DNA from: Zeugodacus cucurbitae | Taxonomy: Eukaryota > Arthropoda > Insecta > Diptera > Tephritidae | Direction: 5' to 3' | Assembly: GCF_028554725.1 (NCBI RefSeq) | Contig: NC_071669.1 | Location: forward strand, 29,750,001 to 29,814,000 | Length of the DNA stretch: 64,000 nucleotides | The notes under the pieces: model-generated | What the model saw: the letters and a program-made list of their open reading frames with translations, nothing else | Told to the model about the DNA's origin: nothing | The model's database searches: none | In this document: in pieces, positions 21,411 to 32,862 of the stretch | How positions within the stretch are numbered: the stretch's first letter is position 1 | Layout: the number at the start of each line of letters is the position of its first letter | Program-made: the position numbers and the translations under genes

Positions 21411-22310
21411 GCCCTATTCTGTGCACTTTACAAATTCAACAAATTTTTAATAAAAAAAAAATTAAATTTATCAAGCATTTCGTATTCTGAGCTTTTTTCT
21501 TGATAAGTGGTTAAGAAGTAAAATGCTTTTGACAAATAAAATATCTCGTTGTGGATAGTTGTGAAAATGAATTTGTTGTAAAGGAGATATTTTACTTTTG
21601 TCGTTATTTTTATACAAAGAGGAAAAATATGAACATGTAGATGTCTCGCGTTATTGAGCCGTTTTTATATTATGAAGTTTATTTTTACCTTTTTTGTATA
21701 AAAAAATGACGATAATGAGGGTAACTTTGACGAAATTGTTTTCTATATGTACATATATTGCATTCGATTACAGCTTATCACATTTTTGCCAATAATGAAC
21801 AAAGTTTAGATTTCGTAGTCCCCAAGGAACTTTTCTGAAGATAAACCAACTAAATCAAAATTACGAGTCCCGTAGGACGTATAACCTTATCATCGGTATA
21901 AAAACCGGATAAATAAACTGATAACAGGTCAATCAAAACAAATAAAAAATGAAAAATAAGTCCAGATTCGGAGAATATTTGTGCAATCTCAGAACCTTCA
22001 CATCTAGCCAAAGAGCAAAGGACTTACTGTGAAATTAATGTTAAATTATTAAATATTTTATAACAAATATTGGAATGCATTTGAAAACATACGTAATAAA
22101 ATAATTCAATTCAATTCGAATATAATTGGACAGAAATCATCTGTTTCTGTTTACATTATTTTTTTCCCACACGTTTAGGGAAAAGCTATGTGTACTGAAG
22201 CCTTTTCTTTTATCAAAATTGTCACAAAATACCAAAAAATTTCTAACTTTATAAAAATCTGAAAAAATTTTCAATTTGTTTGTTATTTTGTCAAGTGAAC
22301 AGAATAGGGC
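21411..22310. mobile_element. 900-bp non-autonomous element with about 30-bp TIRs
   Basis: The left end reads GCCCTATTCTGTGCACTTTA followed by CAAATTCAACAAA. The right end is the reverse complement of GCCCTATTCTGTTCACTTGA followed by CAAAATAACAAA. The interior is AT-rich and non-coding. The flanks (ATATTTACA left, ATTTATAAT right) do not give an unambiguous target duplication, so the superfamily is open. Confidence 0.7.
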
Positions 22311-22634
22311 ATTTATAATACAAAATGAACATATATATTTTGTATATATACATATATATATTCAAAGAAACATTAATTGAATGCAATGATTAACAAAATT
22401 ATATATAATAAAATTAATTGAAATTAAATGATTTAGATGTTTAGACGAAAAAGCGCCATCAAATAACACAGAGGGTAAAAAAAATTATATACACACAAAT
22501 TTTATGTTTTCTTGATTGAGTGTACAATTATGATTTTCCTTTGCAGATGTCTTATTACTTTTGAAAATATGTAACAGTAGCAGGAGTTCCTTGAAGTTCT
22601 ATCCGCACCTCAAGCAATCAATGATCTAGACAAG

Positions 22635-24510
22635 CAGACTGCCTACCTCGCAACGTTGCAAACGACCACAACACGTGCGGGATGGGATAGATACCGAGAG
22701 CTGAAGAGGGAAGCGAAACGCACCTGCAGACAAAAAAAGAAAGAGGCCGAAATGCGTGAGTACGAAGAGCTTGAGAAGCTGGCAGACAGAGGGAATGCTT
22801 GAAAATTTTATGAAAAAATGAAGCGACTTAACGAAGGTTTCAAGACCGGAGCATCCTCATGTAGAGACCAAGGTGGTAATCTGGTAACCGATGTCCAGGG
22901 CATACTGGGATTATGGAGGGAACACTTCTCCGACCTGCTGAATGGCAGTGAGAGTACAACACCAGGAGATGGCGAACCCGATCCCCCAATCGATGACGAT
23001 GGAACAGATGTTCCATTACCCGACCATGAAGAAATTCGAATAGCAATTACCCGCTTGAAGAACAACAAAGCAGCGGGGGCCGATAGATTACCGGCAGAAC
23101 TATTCAAATACGGCGGCGAAGAACTGATAAGGTGCATGCATCAGCTTCTTTGCAGAATATGGTCGGAAGAAAGCATGCCTGACGATTGGAATCTCTGTGT
23201 GCTCTGCCCAATCCATAAAAAGGAGATCCCACAATCTGCGCCAATTACCGTGGGATCAGCCTCCTAAATATCGCATACAAGGTTCTATCGAGCGTACTGT
23301 GTGAAAGACTAAAGTCCACCGTCAACAAACTGATTGGACCTTATCAGTGTGGCTTTAGACCTGGAAAATCAAAACCAAATTTTGGAGAAGACCCGTGAAA
23401 AAAGGATCGACACACACCACCTTTTTGTCGATTTTAAAGCTGCTTTCGACAGCACGAAAAGGAGCTGCCTTTACGCCGCGATGTCTGAATTTGGTATCCC
23501 CGCAAAACTAATACGGCTGTGTGAGCAACACCAAAAGCTCCGTCATGATTGGGAAGGACCTCTCCGAGCCGTTCGATACCAAACGAGGTTTCAGACAAGG
23601 TGACTCACTATCGTGCGACTTCTTTAACCTGATGCTGGAAAAAATTATAAGAGCAAGAGTGTACAGCTCCTGGCGTACGCCAATGATATTGATATCATCG
23701 GAAGCAACAACCGCGCCATTTGTTCTGTTTTTTCCCGCATGAATAAGGAGGCGAAGCGAATGGGTCTGGAGGTGAATGAGGACAAGACGAAATATCTCCT
23801 GTCATCAAGCAAACAGTCGGCGCATTCGGGTCTTGGCTCCCACGTCACTGTTGACAGTCATAACTTCGAGGTCGTAGATAATTTCGTATACCTGGGAACC
23901 AGCATCAACAACACGAACAATGTCAGCCTCGAAATCCAGCGCAGAATAACTCTTGCCAACAGGTGCTACTTTGGACTGAGTAGGCAATTGAACAGTAAAG
24001 TCCTCTCTCGACGAACTAAAATCAAGCTCTACAAGTCGCTTATCATTCCCGTCCTGCTTTACGGTGCAGAAGCTTGGACGATGTCAACATCAGATGAGAC
24101 GACACTAGGAGTTTTCGAGAGGAAAATTTTCCGCAAGATTTATGGTCCTCAGAACATTGGCAACGGCGAATACCGCAGACGATGGAACGATGAGCTGTAC
24201 GAGTTATACGACGACATTGACATAGTTCAGCGAATAAAAAGACAGCGGCTACGCTGGCTAGGTCATGTTGTCCGAATGGACGAAAACACTCCAGCCCTGA
24301 AAGTGTTCGATGCAGTACCCGCCGAAGGAAGCCGAGGAAGGGGAAGGCCTCCACTCCGTTGGAGGGACCAGGTGGAGAGCGACCTGGTTACACTTGGGAT
24401 CTCCAACTGGCGCCGAACTGCGAAGGAGAGAGAGAGGTGGCGCACTATCGTCGATTCGGCTGTAACCGGCTAAACGGTTGCAACGCCAATCACATACATA
24501 CATACATACA
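22635..24510 (+). mobile_element. RTE-clade LINE, copy 1 (5' truncated)
   Basis: It begins inside the ORF at CAGACTGCCTACCTCGCAAC and ends with a CATA-repeat tail, the simple-repeat 3' end typical of RTE elements. Compared with the other copies it has a nonsense change at about 22800, a one-base loss near 23222, a deletion near 23368 that removes the STTDQIFTMRQ segment, and a 30-bp loss near 23655. Confidence 0.88.
22818..24473 (+). pseudogene. RTE reverse transcriptase, copy 1
   Basis: RT blocks appear in three frames: NKAAGADRLPAELFKYGGEE, HHLFVDFKAAFDSTKRSCLY, and from 23739 a clean C-terminal run (RMGLEVNEDKTKYLLSS, FVYLGTSINNTNNVSLE, IPVLLYGAEAWTMSTSDETT, RLRWLGHVVRMDENTPALKV) to the stop at 24471. 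The GLEVNEDKTKY and FERKIFRKIYGP phrases are RTE-clade hallmarks. The catalytic box reads YANDIDI where other copies have YADDIDI, so one of the metal-binding aspartates is lost. The protein is not functional. Confidence 0.88.
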
Positions 24511-24546
24511 CATAGAACCTCAAGGAACTCCTGCTACTACGAATAG

Positions 24547-24693
24547 AAAGAAATATTTTGAAAACGGAGTCGATTGTATCGAATAATGCAAGCGTTTATT
24601 TATTTATAAAGTAAGTTGTAAAGAAATATTTTGAAATCGGAGTCGATTGTATCGAATAATGTAAGCGTTTGATTTATTTATAAAGTAAGTTGT
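24547..24693. repeat. 73-bp tandem duplication
   Basis: AAAGAAATATTTTGAAAACG starts at 24547 and recurs with few changes at 24620. Both copies include GGAGTCGATTGTATCGAATA and end in AAAGTAAGTTGT. It may be the edge of a decayed LTR, but no partner LTR is visible. Confidence 0.85.
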
Positions 24694-24794
24694 AAATTCA
24701 CATCTAATTAATTGTATCGATTACATTTAAGATATAAAGAAGAAGATACAAAAACGTAAACTAGTGAGTTTAGTCTCTAGTTTGCAGTAAATTA

Positions 24795-25297
24795 CAGTGG
24801 AACTTCCATAACTCGAAGTTGTTTAACTCGAAGATCTCCATAACTCCAACTTTTTAATTGGCAATGGCGTTTATAAATCAAATTTCATAACTCTTGAATT
24901 GGTAATAGAAGTCAAATTTTATACAAATCTCCTTCCATAAATCGAACTTTTCGACCAAGGCATAATACAAAATTTGACTATCGATGCATAATTTTAAACG
25001 TGTTTAATATCATATAGAGGCGAGCAAAAAATATCACATTACACTTATTGATTGCATAAATCATATAACAAAGGCATGGGATACAGACGTCAAGAGCCAA
25101 ACAAAAGTAAAGTGCAAAACAACAAAATTGCAGAAAATATTTTTTAACGTATTTAAATGAAACGTTATGCGAAGTAAATAATTAAAGTTGTGTATAAATC
25201 TATGTTTTACAGCTTTCTGAAAAATTTATGTTTTACTGCAAATTTCTATAACTCGAATTTTTTTGTGGATTATGGTGACTCGAGTTAGAGAAATATA
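24795..25297. mobile_element. Pogo/Tigger-like non-autonomous element (candidate)
   Basis: The left end CAGTGGAACTTCCATAACTC after TA resembles the terminal repeats of pogo/Tigger-type Tc1/mariner relatives. Internal phrases (CCATAACTCCAAC, CTATAACTCGAA) repeat the theme. The right end (GACTCGAGTTAGAGAAA) is only a partial inverted match, so the element is decayed or truncated. Confidence 0.45.
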
Positions 25298-26034
25298 TAT
25301 ATGTGCATGTACATATATTAACAATAACTAATTTTATAATATAACAAGTAAGGGAGGGCTGAGTTCGATTGTGACCGAAGATTTTATATTCTCGTATTTT
25401 TTTTATTTAATATTATATAACACAAAATTTGACACACATATTCCACATATATATGGTATAAGGTCCATTGAAAGTTGTAAACCCTAATATTAGGTTAGAA
25501 GCACCGAGGTCCTCATGTTCAATATATGGAGCCTTGAAAACCTATTGTCCGATTTCGGCGATTTTTAGATGATGCCACACTATAAATGCAGTATTGATGC
25601 AAAGTTCTATTCCGATATGTTCACTAGTGCTTACTTCACATATTGTAAAATAAACTATTCAGGTCGACTTCAAAGTTCTGGTATATAGGAAGTAGGCGTG
25701 GTTGTGAACCGATTTGGCCTATTTTCACAATGTATCATTGGGTTGTAAGGAAAGTATTACAAACCAAGTTTCATTGCTATTGGTCGAGAAGTTTCGGAGA
25801 TATGGTTTTTGATCCATAAGTGAGCGGAGCCACCCACTTAAAATTTTGTATACCAATTTGGGTGGAGTCCTTTTGTACCTTCGTTATAATGAAATTTAAG
25901 GTTTCTGGTGTTTTTCCTTACAGAATTAAAGCATTTTTAGTAGTTTTCAACATAACCTTTGTAAGGGAGGTGGGCGTGGTTATAATCCGATTTTTGGATT
26001 ATTTCCAATTTTGGGACTGTATAAGGTAGTACCT

Positions 26035-27410
26035 GACGATTGGAATCTCAGTGTGCTCTGCCCAATCCATAAAAAGGGTGATCCCACAATCTGCGCCAAT
26101 TACCGTGGGATAAGCCTCCTAAATATCGCCTATAAGGTTCTATCGAGCGTACTGTGTGAAAGACTTAAGCCCACCGTCAACAAATTGACTGGACCTTATC
26201 AGTGTGGCTTTAGACCTGGAAAGTCCACCATGGACCAGATATTCACCATGCGCCAAATCTTGGAGAAGACCCATGAAGAGAGGATCGACACACACCACCT
26301 TTTTGTCGATTTCAAAGCTGCTTTCGACAGCACGAAAAGGAGCAGCCTTTATGCCGCGATGTCTGAATTTGGTATCCCCGCAAAACTAATACGGCTGTGT
26401 GAGCAACACCAAAAGCTCCGTCATGATTGGGAAGGACCTCTCCGAGCCGTTCGATACCAAAGTTTCAGACAAGGTGACTCACTATCGTGCGACTATCAGA
26501 CAAGGTGACTCACTATCGTGCGACTTATTTAACCTGATGTTGGAAAAAATAATACGAGCCGCAGAACAAAATAGAGAAGGTACAATCTTCTACAAGAGTA
26601 CAGCTGCTGGCGTACGCCGATGATATCGATATCATCGGAAGCAACAACCGCGCCGTTTGTTCTGCTTTTTCCCGCATGGATAAAGAGGCGAAGCGAATGG
26701 GTCTGGAGGTGAATGAGGACAAGACGAAATATCTCCTGTCATCAAGCAAACAGTCGGCGGACTCGCGTCTTGGCTCCCACGTCACTGTTGACAATCATAA
26801 CTACGAAGTTGTCGATAATTTCGTATACCTGGGAACCAGTATCAACAACACCAACAATGTCAGCCTCGAAATCCAGCGCAGAATCACTCTTGCCAACAGG
26901 TTCTACTTTGGACTGAGTAGGCAATTGAACGGTAAAGTCCTCTCCCGACGAACCAAAATCAGACTCTACAAGTCGTTTATCATTCCCGTCCTGCTTTATG
27001 GTGCAGAAGCTTGGTCGATGTCAACATCAGATGAGACGACACTAGGGGTTTTCGAGAGGAAAATTTTGCGCAAGATTTACGGACCTCAGAACATTGGCAA
27101 CGGCGAATACCGCAGACGATGGAACGATGAGCTATACGAGTTATATGACGACATTGACATAGTTCAGCGAATAAAAAGACAGCGGCTACGCTGGCTATGT
27201 CATGTTGTCCGAATGGACGAAAACACTCCCGCCCTGAAAGTGTTCGATGCAGTACCCGCCGGAGGAAGCCGAAGAAGGGAAAGGCCTCCACTCCGTTGGA
27301 GGGACCAGGTGGAGAGCGACCTGGTTACACTTGGGATCTCCAACTGGCGCCGAACTGCGAAGGAAAGAGAGGAATGGCGCGCTTTCATCGATTCGGCTAT
27401 AACCGGCTAA
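26035..27410 (+). pseudogene. RTE reverse transcriptase, copy 2 (C-terminal two-thirds)
   Basis: The frame reads DDWNLSVLCPIHKKGDPTIC, CGFRPGKSTMDQIFTMRQIL and HHLFVDFKAAFDSTKRSSLY. A small deletion near 26400 and a 31-bp tandem duplication at about 26463-26525 (two runs of CAGACAAGGTGACTCACTAT) break it. It resumes with the active-site YADDIDI (about 26611) and an open 244-codon run to the TAA at 27408, ending SAITG. The AP endonuclease domain is absent through 5' truncation. Confidence 0.9.
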
Positions 27411-27437
27411 ACGGTTGAACGCCAATCACATACATAC
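26035..27437 (+). mobile_element. RTE-clade LINE, copy 2, with 14-bp target duplication
   Basis: ATAAGGTAGTACCT flanks both sides (26021-26034 and 27438-27451), a clear target duplication inside a DINE-1-like element. The LINE is 5' truncated, starting at GACGATTGGAATCTCAG, and ends in a CATA tail. Confidence 0.92.
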
Positions 27438-28234
27438 ATAAGGTAGTACCTAAAAGAAACGATTCTAGAAAGTTTGGTTAATATAGCTTAAGTAGTTTAC
27501 GAGATATGTACAAAAAACTTAGTAGGGGCGGGGCGACGCCCACTGCTCCAAAAAAATTACATCCAAATAACATAACCTTTGTATGGGAGGTGGGCGTGGT
27601 TATAATCCGATATCCTCAATTTTGGGACTGTTTAAGGTAGTACCTAAAAGAAACGATTCTAGAAAGTTTGGTTGATATAGCTTAAGTAGTTTACCAGATA
27701 TGTACAAAAAATTTAGTAGGCGGGGCCACGCCCACTGCTCCAAGAAAATTACATCCAAATATGCCGCTTAATAGAGCGATCCTTTGCACCAAATTTTATT
27801 TCCATAGCTTTATTTATGGCTTACTTATGGCACTTTATGTGTTTTCGGTTTTCGCCATTATGTGGGCGTGCCAGTGGTCCAATTTTGTGGTTCCTATGGT
27901 GTCAAGAAACAAGTGTGTGTATTTCATCAAGATATATTAATTTTTACTCAAGTTACAGCTTGCACATACGGTCGGACGGACAGACAGACATCCGGATTTG
28001 AACTCCACTTTTCACCCTGATCACTTTGGTATATATAACCCTATATCTAACTCCTTTAGTTTTGGGTGTTACAAACAACCGTTATGTGAACCAAACTATA
28101 ACACTCTCTTAGCAACTTTATTGTGAGAGTATAAAAAAGAAAATATTTTTTCGCATTTTAAAATAAAAACAATACATCGCTTTTAGGAAACTGTTCAATT
28201 AGAACTTAATATAAATAAATAAAATTACAAAATT

Positions 28235-28591
28235 ACGTATAATACTTTTTATTTTAGTATAAGTTCATGAAAGGTTATTCGCTTCAGTCTACGCCTGCTA
28301 GGTTTCAACTAAAGGCCTGCACAAATTGATTCCTTTTCTTCGCAGACAGTGTGAAGTGCTGAATACAAAGACGACGACATGACACGCCGAAGCGACGGCT
28401 GATTACAATTAGTGATTGCAACTAGTGATGCAAAATAAAATTGCACTAACAAGCAATATTTTTATAATTTTAAAAGATAAATACAATATAAGCGCTTTTT
28501 TTCAAAAACTAAATAATACGTATTATACTTTTTATTTTCGTATAAGTTCGTAGAATGTTGTTCGCTTTAGTCTACGCCTGCTATTTCTAAT
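28235..28591. repeat. Imperfect direct repeat, 283-bp spacing
   Basis: 28235-28310 and 28518-28591 share TACTTTTTATTTT, GTATAAGTTC and AGTCTACGCCTGCTA with scattered differences. The interval 28133-28690 has no gene. The pair could be remnants of a tandem duplication or LTR pieces. Confidence 0.6.
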
Positions 28592-28689
28592 CTCTCCTAG
28601 TCATCGAGCTTCTGCGTTTACATGATTTTGCAACCTCTCTGAATGTTTCAATGCCGTTTCGTGAATAACTACCCGGACCATTTTTATAT

Positions 28690-30290
28690 GAAGATCACGG
28701 TGCAGATCTCAATCACAGTTGAATTCCGTATGTCCAAATAGGTTTCAACGTTTGATTATATACGAGGATTTTATTTGATGTTGTTAGCTGCGATTTGTTA
28801 CCGATTAACCAGCTTATTTTGGTCCCAGGATACTACCTTGGGGTACACCTGTTTTTATTGGTTGCAATGTGGTATCTGATTATCCCTGCTTGATTCTGAA
28901 GTAGCGGTTGCTCAAGTAAGATTCAAGTAAGTCAGTTAGATATTGTGGTAAGAAACGTCTTAATTTATAAAGTAAACCGTGGTGCCACACTCTATCGAAT
29001 TCCTGAGAAAGACAGCTGTGCAAATTAGTTTATTTTCCATCGCATCTTCTATTATGTTTGTTATGCGATGTACTTGATCGATTGTGGAATGTTGAGTCCT
29101 AAAACCGAATTGATGAATTGGTATGATACCTTTTACTTCAATTATGTCCTCAAGTCTTTTGATAATGACAGTTTCGAGTAGCTTAGACAAAATAGGCAAC
29201 ATTGAGATTGGACGATATGACGAGGCTTCATGTGCACTTTTCCCAGGTTTTTGTACCATAATACTTTTGGATACCTTCCATGACATTGGGGCGTATTTAA
29301 GATTTATGCAGGCGTTTATTATCGATGTTAATGATAATGTAATTTTAATATTTGACAGATGTCGGTCGCCTCTTGTAGTCGTCTATGAGTTCAGCACTTT
29401 TAATAATAAAACCATCTCGTTTATTTTTCCCACAAACTGCACTCGATGCTTCTGTTCTAACTTGATGCAGAGCTCCACGGCTTGGGTGTGGCTTGTACAT
29501 AGACCATATTTAACAATGTCTTTTAAGGTTTCATCAGACATATTTAAAGTTTGAGCATTTTCTGATCTTGCTTTTACAATTCATGAAAAACCATTGCTTG
29601 ATTTTGAAGTAGCGGTTGCTCAAATAAGAGGGAAGCAGATCAGTTAGAATAAAGAGACTTCATGTGGACTTTTTCAAGGTTTTTGTACTGTAATCTGTTT
29701 GTTAATGCTCTGAGTGTTAGATGTTGTTGTTGGTTGAATTTCGCTTTCATATAGCTTACAGCTTCCAGCTGCGGTAAAGTACCATAGAATGCGAATGGAA
29801 TAAAATGGAATCTAAAAAAGTGTCTCCGCTTTTTCTTCGTCGCTGTTTGCCCATAAACGCTTGGGCTTTCTGATAGGAGTATTCGGTTTCCTAGAATTTT
29901 TTACAGTTTTCAAAAAATAGTAGTCTGAATTTTGTTTGGTGTTAATTTCTTAGTATAGCTAGAAAAGTTTTGATTTTTTATTTATTTTATTTTGATGCTG
30001 AGAAGCTAAGTTAAATCAGGTGTTGTTATATTTTCTTTAAGATCAATGGTTTTGCCAAACACAACTTTAATATACCTCCAATCCGTATGCTTATTCGAAC
30101 GATATAGTGGTAGCTCGGTTTCTTTTAAATATCCATTTAGAATTATATAAACTGGTGAGTGGTCCGAATTTAGGCCAGTATGTCGGCTTTCCAGTAAACA
30201 CGAAGTCGCACCTACACAAGATTGATGGTAATATATCAACGACTTTTGGATTTGTTTGATTTTCAGATATTTGTTGTTGCACTTGATTAC
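28690..30290 (-). pseudogene. Jockey-like LINE ORF2 remnant
   Basis: On the minus strand an endonuclease piece (TGKPTYWPKFGP, 30150-30200) comes first. Much lower down lies an RT piece (MSWKVSKSIMVQKPGKSAHE, ASSYRPISMLPILSKLLETV, HQFGFRTQHSTIDQVHRITN, 29286-28990) and a decayed palm and thumb toward 28690. A stretch around 29360-29580 reads TLKDIVKYGLCTSHTQAVEL, which I do not recognise as Jockey and which may come from another source. Short segments around 28900-28940 and 29620-29660 are duplicated (GCGGTTGCTCAA). Many frameshifts show it is old. Confidence 0.7.
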
Positions 30291-30292
30291 TA

Positions 30293-31658
30293 ACAAGCTG
30301 GTACGATGAGGAGTGCCGTCTCGCAGCGGAGAGAAAACAGACTGCCTACCTCGCAACGTTGCAAACGACCACAACACGTGCGGGATGGGATAGATAACGA
30401 GAGCTGAAGAGGGAAGCGAGACGCATCTGCAGACAAAAAAAGAAAGAGGCTGAAATGCGTGAGTACGAAGAGCTTGAGAAGCTGGCAGACAGAGAGAATG
30501 CTCGAAAATTTTATGAACAAATGAAGCGACTTAACGAAGGTTTCAAGACCGGAGCATCCTCATGTAGAGACCAAGGTGGTAATCTGGTAACCGATGTCCA
30601 GGGCATGCTGGGATTGTGGAGGGAACACTTCTCCGACCTGCTGAATGGCACTGAGAGTACAACACCAGGAGATGGCGAACCCGATCCCCCAATCGATGAC
30701 GATGGAACAGATGTTCCATTACCCGACCATGAAGAAATTCGAATAGCAATTACCCGCTTGAAGAACAACAAAGCAGCGGGGGCCGATAGATTACCGGCAG
30801 AACTATTCAAATACGGCGGCGAAGAACTGATAAGGTGCATGCATCAGCTTCTTTGCAGAATATGGTCGGAAGAAAGCATGCCTGACGATTGGAATCTCAG
30901 TGTGCTTTGCCCAATCTATAAAAAGGGAGATCCCACAATCTGCGCCAATTACCGTGGGATCAGCCTCCTAAATATCGCATACAAGGTTCTATCGAGAGTA
31001 CTGTGTGAAAGACTAAAGCCCACCGTCAACAAACTGATTGGACCTTATCAGTGTGGCTTTAGACCTGGAAAATCGACAACTGACCAGATATTCACTATGC
31101 GCCAAATCTTGGAGAAGACCCGTGAAAAGAGGATCGACACACACCACCTCTTTGTCGATTTTAAAGCTGCTTTCGACAGCACGAAAAGGAGCTGCCTTTA
31201 TGCCGCGATGTCTGAATTTGGTATCCCCGCAAAACTAATACGGCTGTGTAAGTTGACGTTGAGCAGCACCAAAAGCTCCGTCATGATTGGGAAGGACCTC
31301 TCCGAGCAGTTCGATACCAAACGAGGTTTCAGACAAGGTGACTCACTATCGTGCGACTTCTTTAACCTGATGCTGGAAAAAATTATAAGAGCTGCAGAGC
31401 TAAACCGAGAAGGTACAATCTTCTACAAGAGTGTACAGCTCCTGGCGTACGCCGATGATATTGATATCATCGGAAGCAACAACCGCGCCGTTTGTTCTGC
31501 TTTTTCCCGCATGGATAAGGAGGCGAAGCGAATGGGTCTGGAGGTGAATGAGGCCAAGACGAAATATCTCCTGTCATCAAACAAACAGTCGGCGCATTCG
31601 CGTCTTGGCTCCCACGTTACTGTTGACAGTCATAACTTCGAGGTCGTAGATAATTTCC
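30293..31658 (+). mobile_element. RTE-clade LINE, copy 3 (truncated at both ends)
   Basis: It starts at ACAAGCTGGTACGATGAGGA and ends abruptly at GTCGTAGATAATTTC, where unrelated DNA begins. One TAA near 30393 replaces the TAC seen in the copy at 63380. Confidence 0.88.
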
Positions 31659-31816
31659 CGCACGATGACAACGATGATGGAGTCCTCCGACAAATCCGTT
31701 TACGAGTATTCAATGCTTTTATTGCTTATATATTAAACGTAATTACGGAGCCCACTCGACTGTGGACCACACACTTTATCATTCAAACAATTTATCCAAT
31801 TTATATATGTTTTTAA
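30455..31816 (+). pseudogene. RTE reverse transcriptase, copy 3, long open frame
   Basis: From MREYEELEKLADRENARKFY the frame is open for 453 codons. It includes NKAAGADRLPAELFKYGGEE, GDPTICANYRGISLLNIAYK, FVDFKAAFDSTKRSCLYAAM, RGFRQGDSLSCDFFNLMLEK and the active site YADDIDIIGSNN. At EVVDNF it runs into foreign sequence (PHDDNDDGVLRQIRLR) until a stop at 31814. The RT fingers and palm are complete but the thumb and C-terminal zinc-like domain are cut off, and the endonuclease is absent. The last 50 residues are a chance fusion. Confidence 0.88.
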
Positions 31817-32332
31817 ATGACAGAAAATAAAACAGTTTCAACAACACCAATGACAACCAGCAACGAAAATGTGCTGATTGATTTGTTCACTTTTTTAATG
31901 AATAAACAATAAGCTGTCTAAATGTAAAAATCTACAGTCTGTCACCATAAAATTTTCGAATTAACATTTCTTAAGGCGCATTAATTTTGCTTGTATGTCA
32001 CTGCTATAATTCCATTGGGCATGTGTTTGGTGAAGATGTCAATACTACGGAAATTGCGAGAGCTTTTCCTATTGAGACCACTGATTCCGTTTTGTTGGAT
32101 ATTGAACAAAAATTAAATGTGAAAGAATACCAATACTATATCTCGTTTATTACATAATTTCATTTAATACATGTATAAATAACTACAAGCGTATATCTTT
32201 AATAGGTTGTGTATATTAAAATATTGGGGCGTCCTTCTAACAATTTTGATGGTGTTCTCTGTAAAATTTTTAGATATATATTGATGAAGAACTTTATTTG
32301 GGATGGACGATGGGGAAAAAACCGCTGAAGAA
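31659..32332. other. Interval without recognised genes
   Basis: AT-rich DNA between RTE copy 3 and a DINE-1-like fragment. I see no coding sequence or clear repeat structure. Confidence 0.5.
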
Positions 32333-32566
32333 TTTAAATATGCCCCTTACTTTTGTGATCCTTTATTCCAAATTTTACTTTTATAATTTATTTATTATTT
32401 TCATCATTTTGTGGGCTGGCAGTGGTGGATTTTGACTCGTCTCGTCACCCTGATCATTTTGATATGTATAAGCCTATATCTAACTCGTTTAGTTTTATGA
32501 CTTACAAACAACCGTTATGTGAACAAAACTATTATCCTCTCTTATCAACTTTTGTTGCGGGAGTAT
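32333..32566 (-). mobile_element. DINE-1-like element, copy D (fragment)
   Basis: The hairpin end of the family is kept (GTTATGTGAACAAAACTATT through TTGTTGCGGGAGTAT) plus about 200 bp of diverged body (ATGCCCCTTACTTTTGTGAT, CATTTTGTGGGC). The 3' end is missing. Confidence 0.65.
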
Positions 32567-32862
32567 AAAAATTGAATTTTGCGCAGTTTTATTGTGTAGT
32601 AATAGCATAATATTGACTTGCACAAGTCTCGTTTTGCGCAATGATTTTGTGTGGTGTGGGGGCCCTATTAGTATTATGGCGATTATAATAATGGAATTTA
32701 AATAATATATGTATCAGAGACCTGCACAAGTGACCCGCCACTCAAAATACACCGCGTTCTTACTCGTATATTTCTCATAGGACATACGTGTGTATCAACA
32801 CTCAGCCAAATATGTCGAGTGGTTTTAACATTCACCGAACTTTCCCACTTGGCTCAAAGTGG

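Larger units (their letters stand above)
22577..24537. repeat. 26-nt inverted repeat bracketing RTE copy 1
   Basis: 22577-22602 (GTAGCAGGAGTTCCTTGAAG then TTCTAT) is the reverse complement of 24512-24537 with one mismatch. RTE copy 1 fills most of the space between. The likely reading is a small inverted-repeat element or hairpin into which the LINE inserted. Confidence 0.65.
25345..28132 (-). mobile_element. DINE-1-like element, copy C, with nested RTE
   Basis: It starts CAAGTAAGGGAGGGCTGAG and ends TTGTGAGAGTAT, both ends in the order expected for the reverse orientation. RTE copy 2 (26035-27437) sits inside. A segment of roughly 200 bp is duplicated in tandem (GGAGGTGGGCGTGGTTATAA and AAGAAACGATTCTAGAAAG each appear again at 27590-27680), so the copy also carries an internal duplication. 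Confidence 0.75.

Noticed and set aside
22808..23137. Minus-strand open frames opposite the RTE copies
   Set aside because: The same 109-codon antisense frame recurs at every RTE copy (30.5, 39.6, 63.5 kb). It is a shadow of the conserved RT coding sequence.
31659..31816. C-terminal extension of the RTE protein
   Set aside because: The last 50 codons of that frame are foreign DNA after a truncation point. All other RTE copies continue with NFVYLGTSINN instead.
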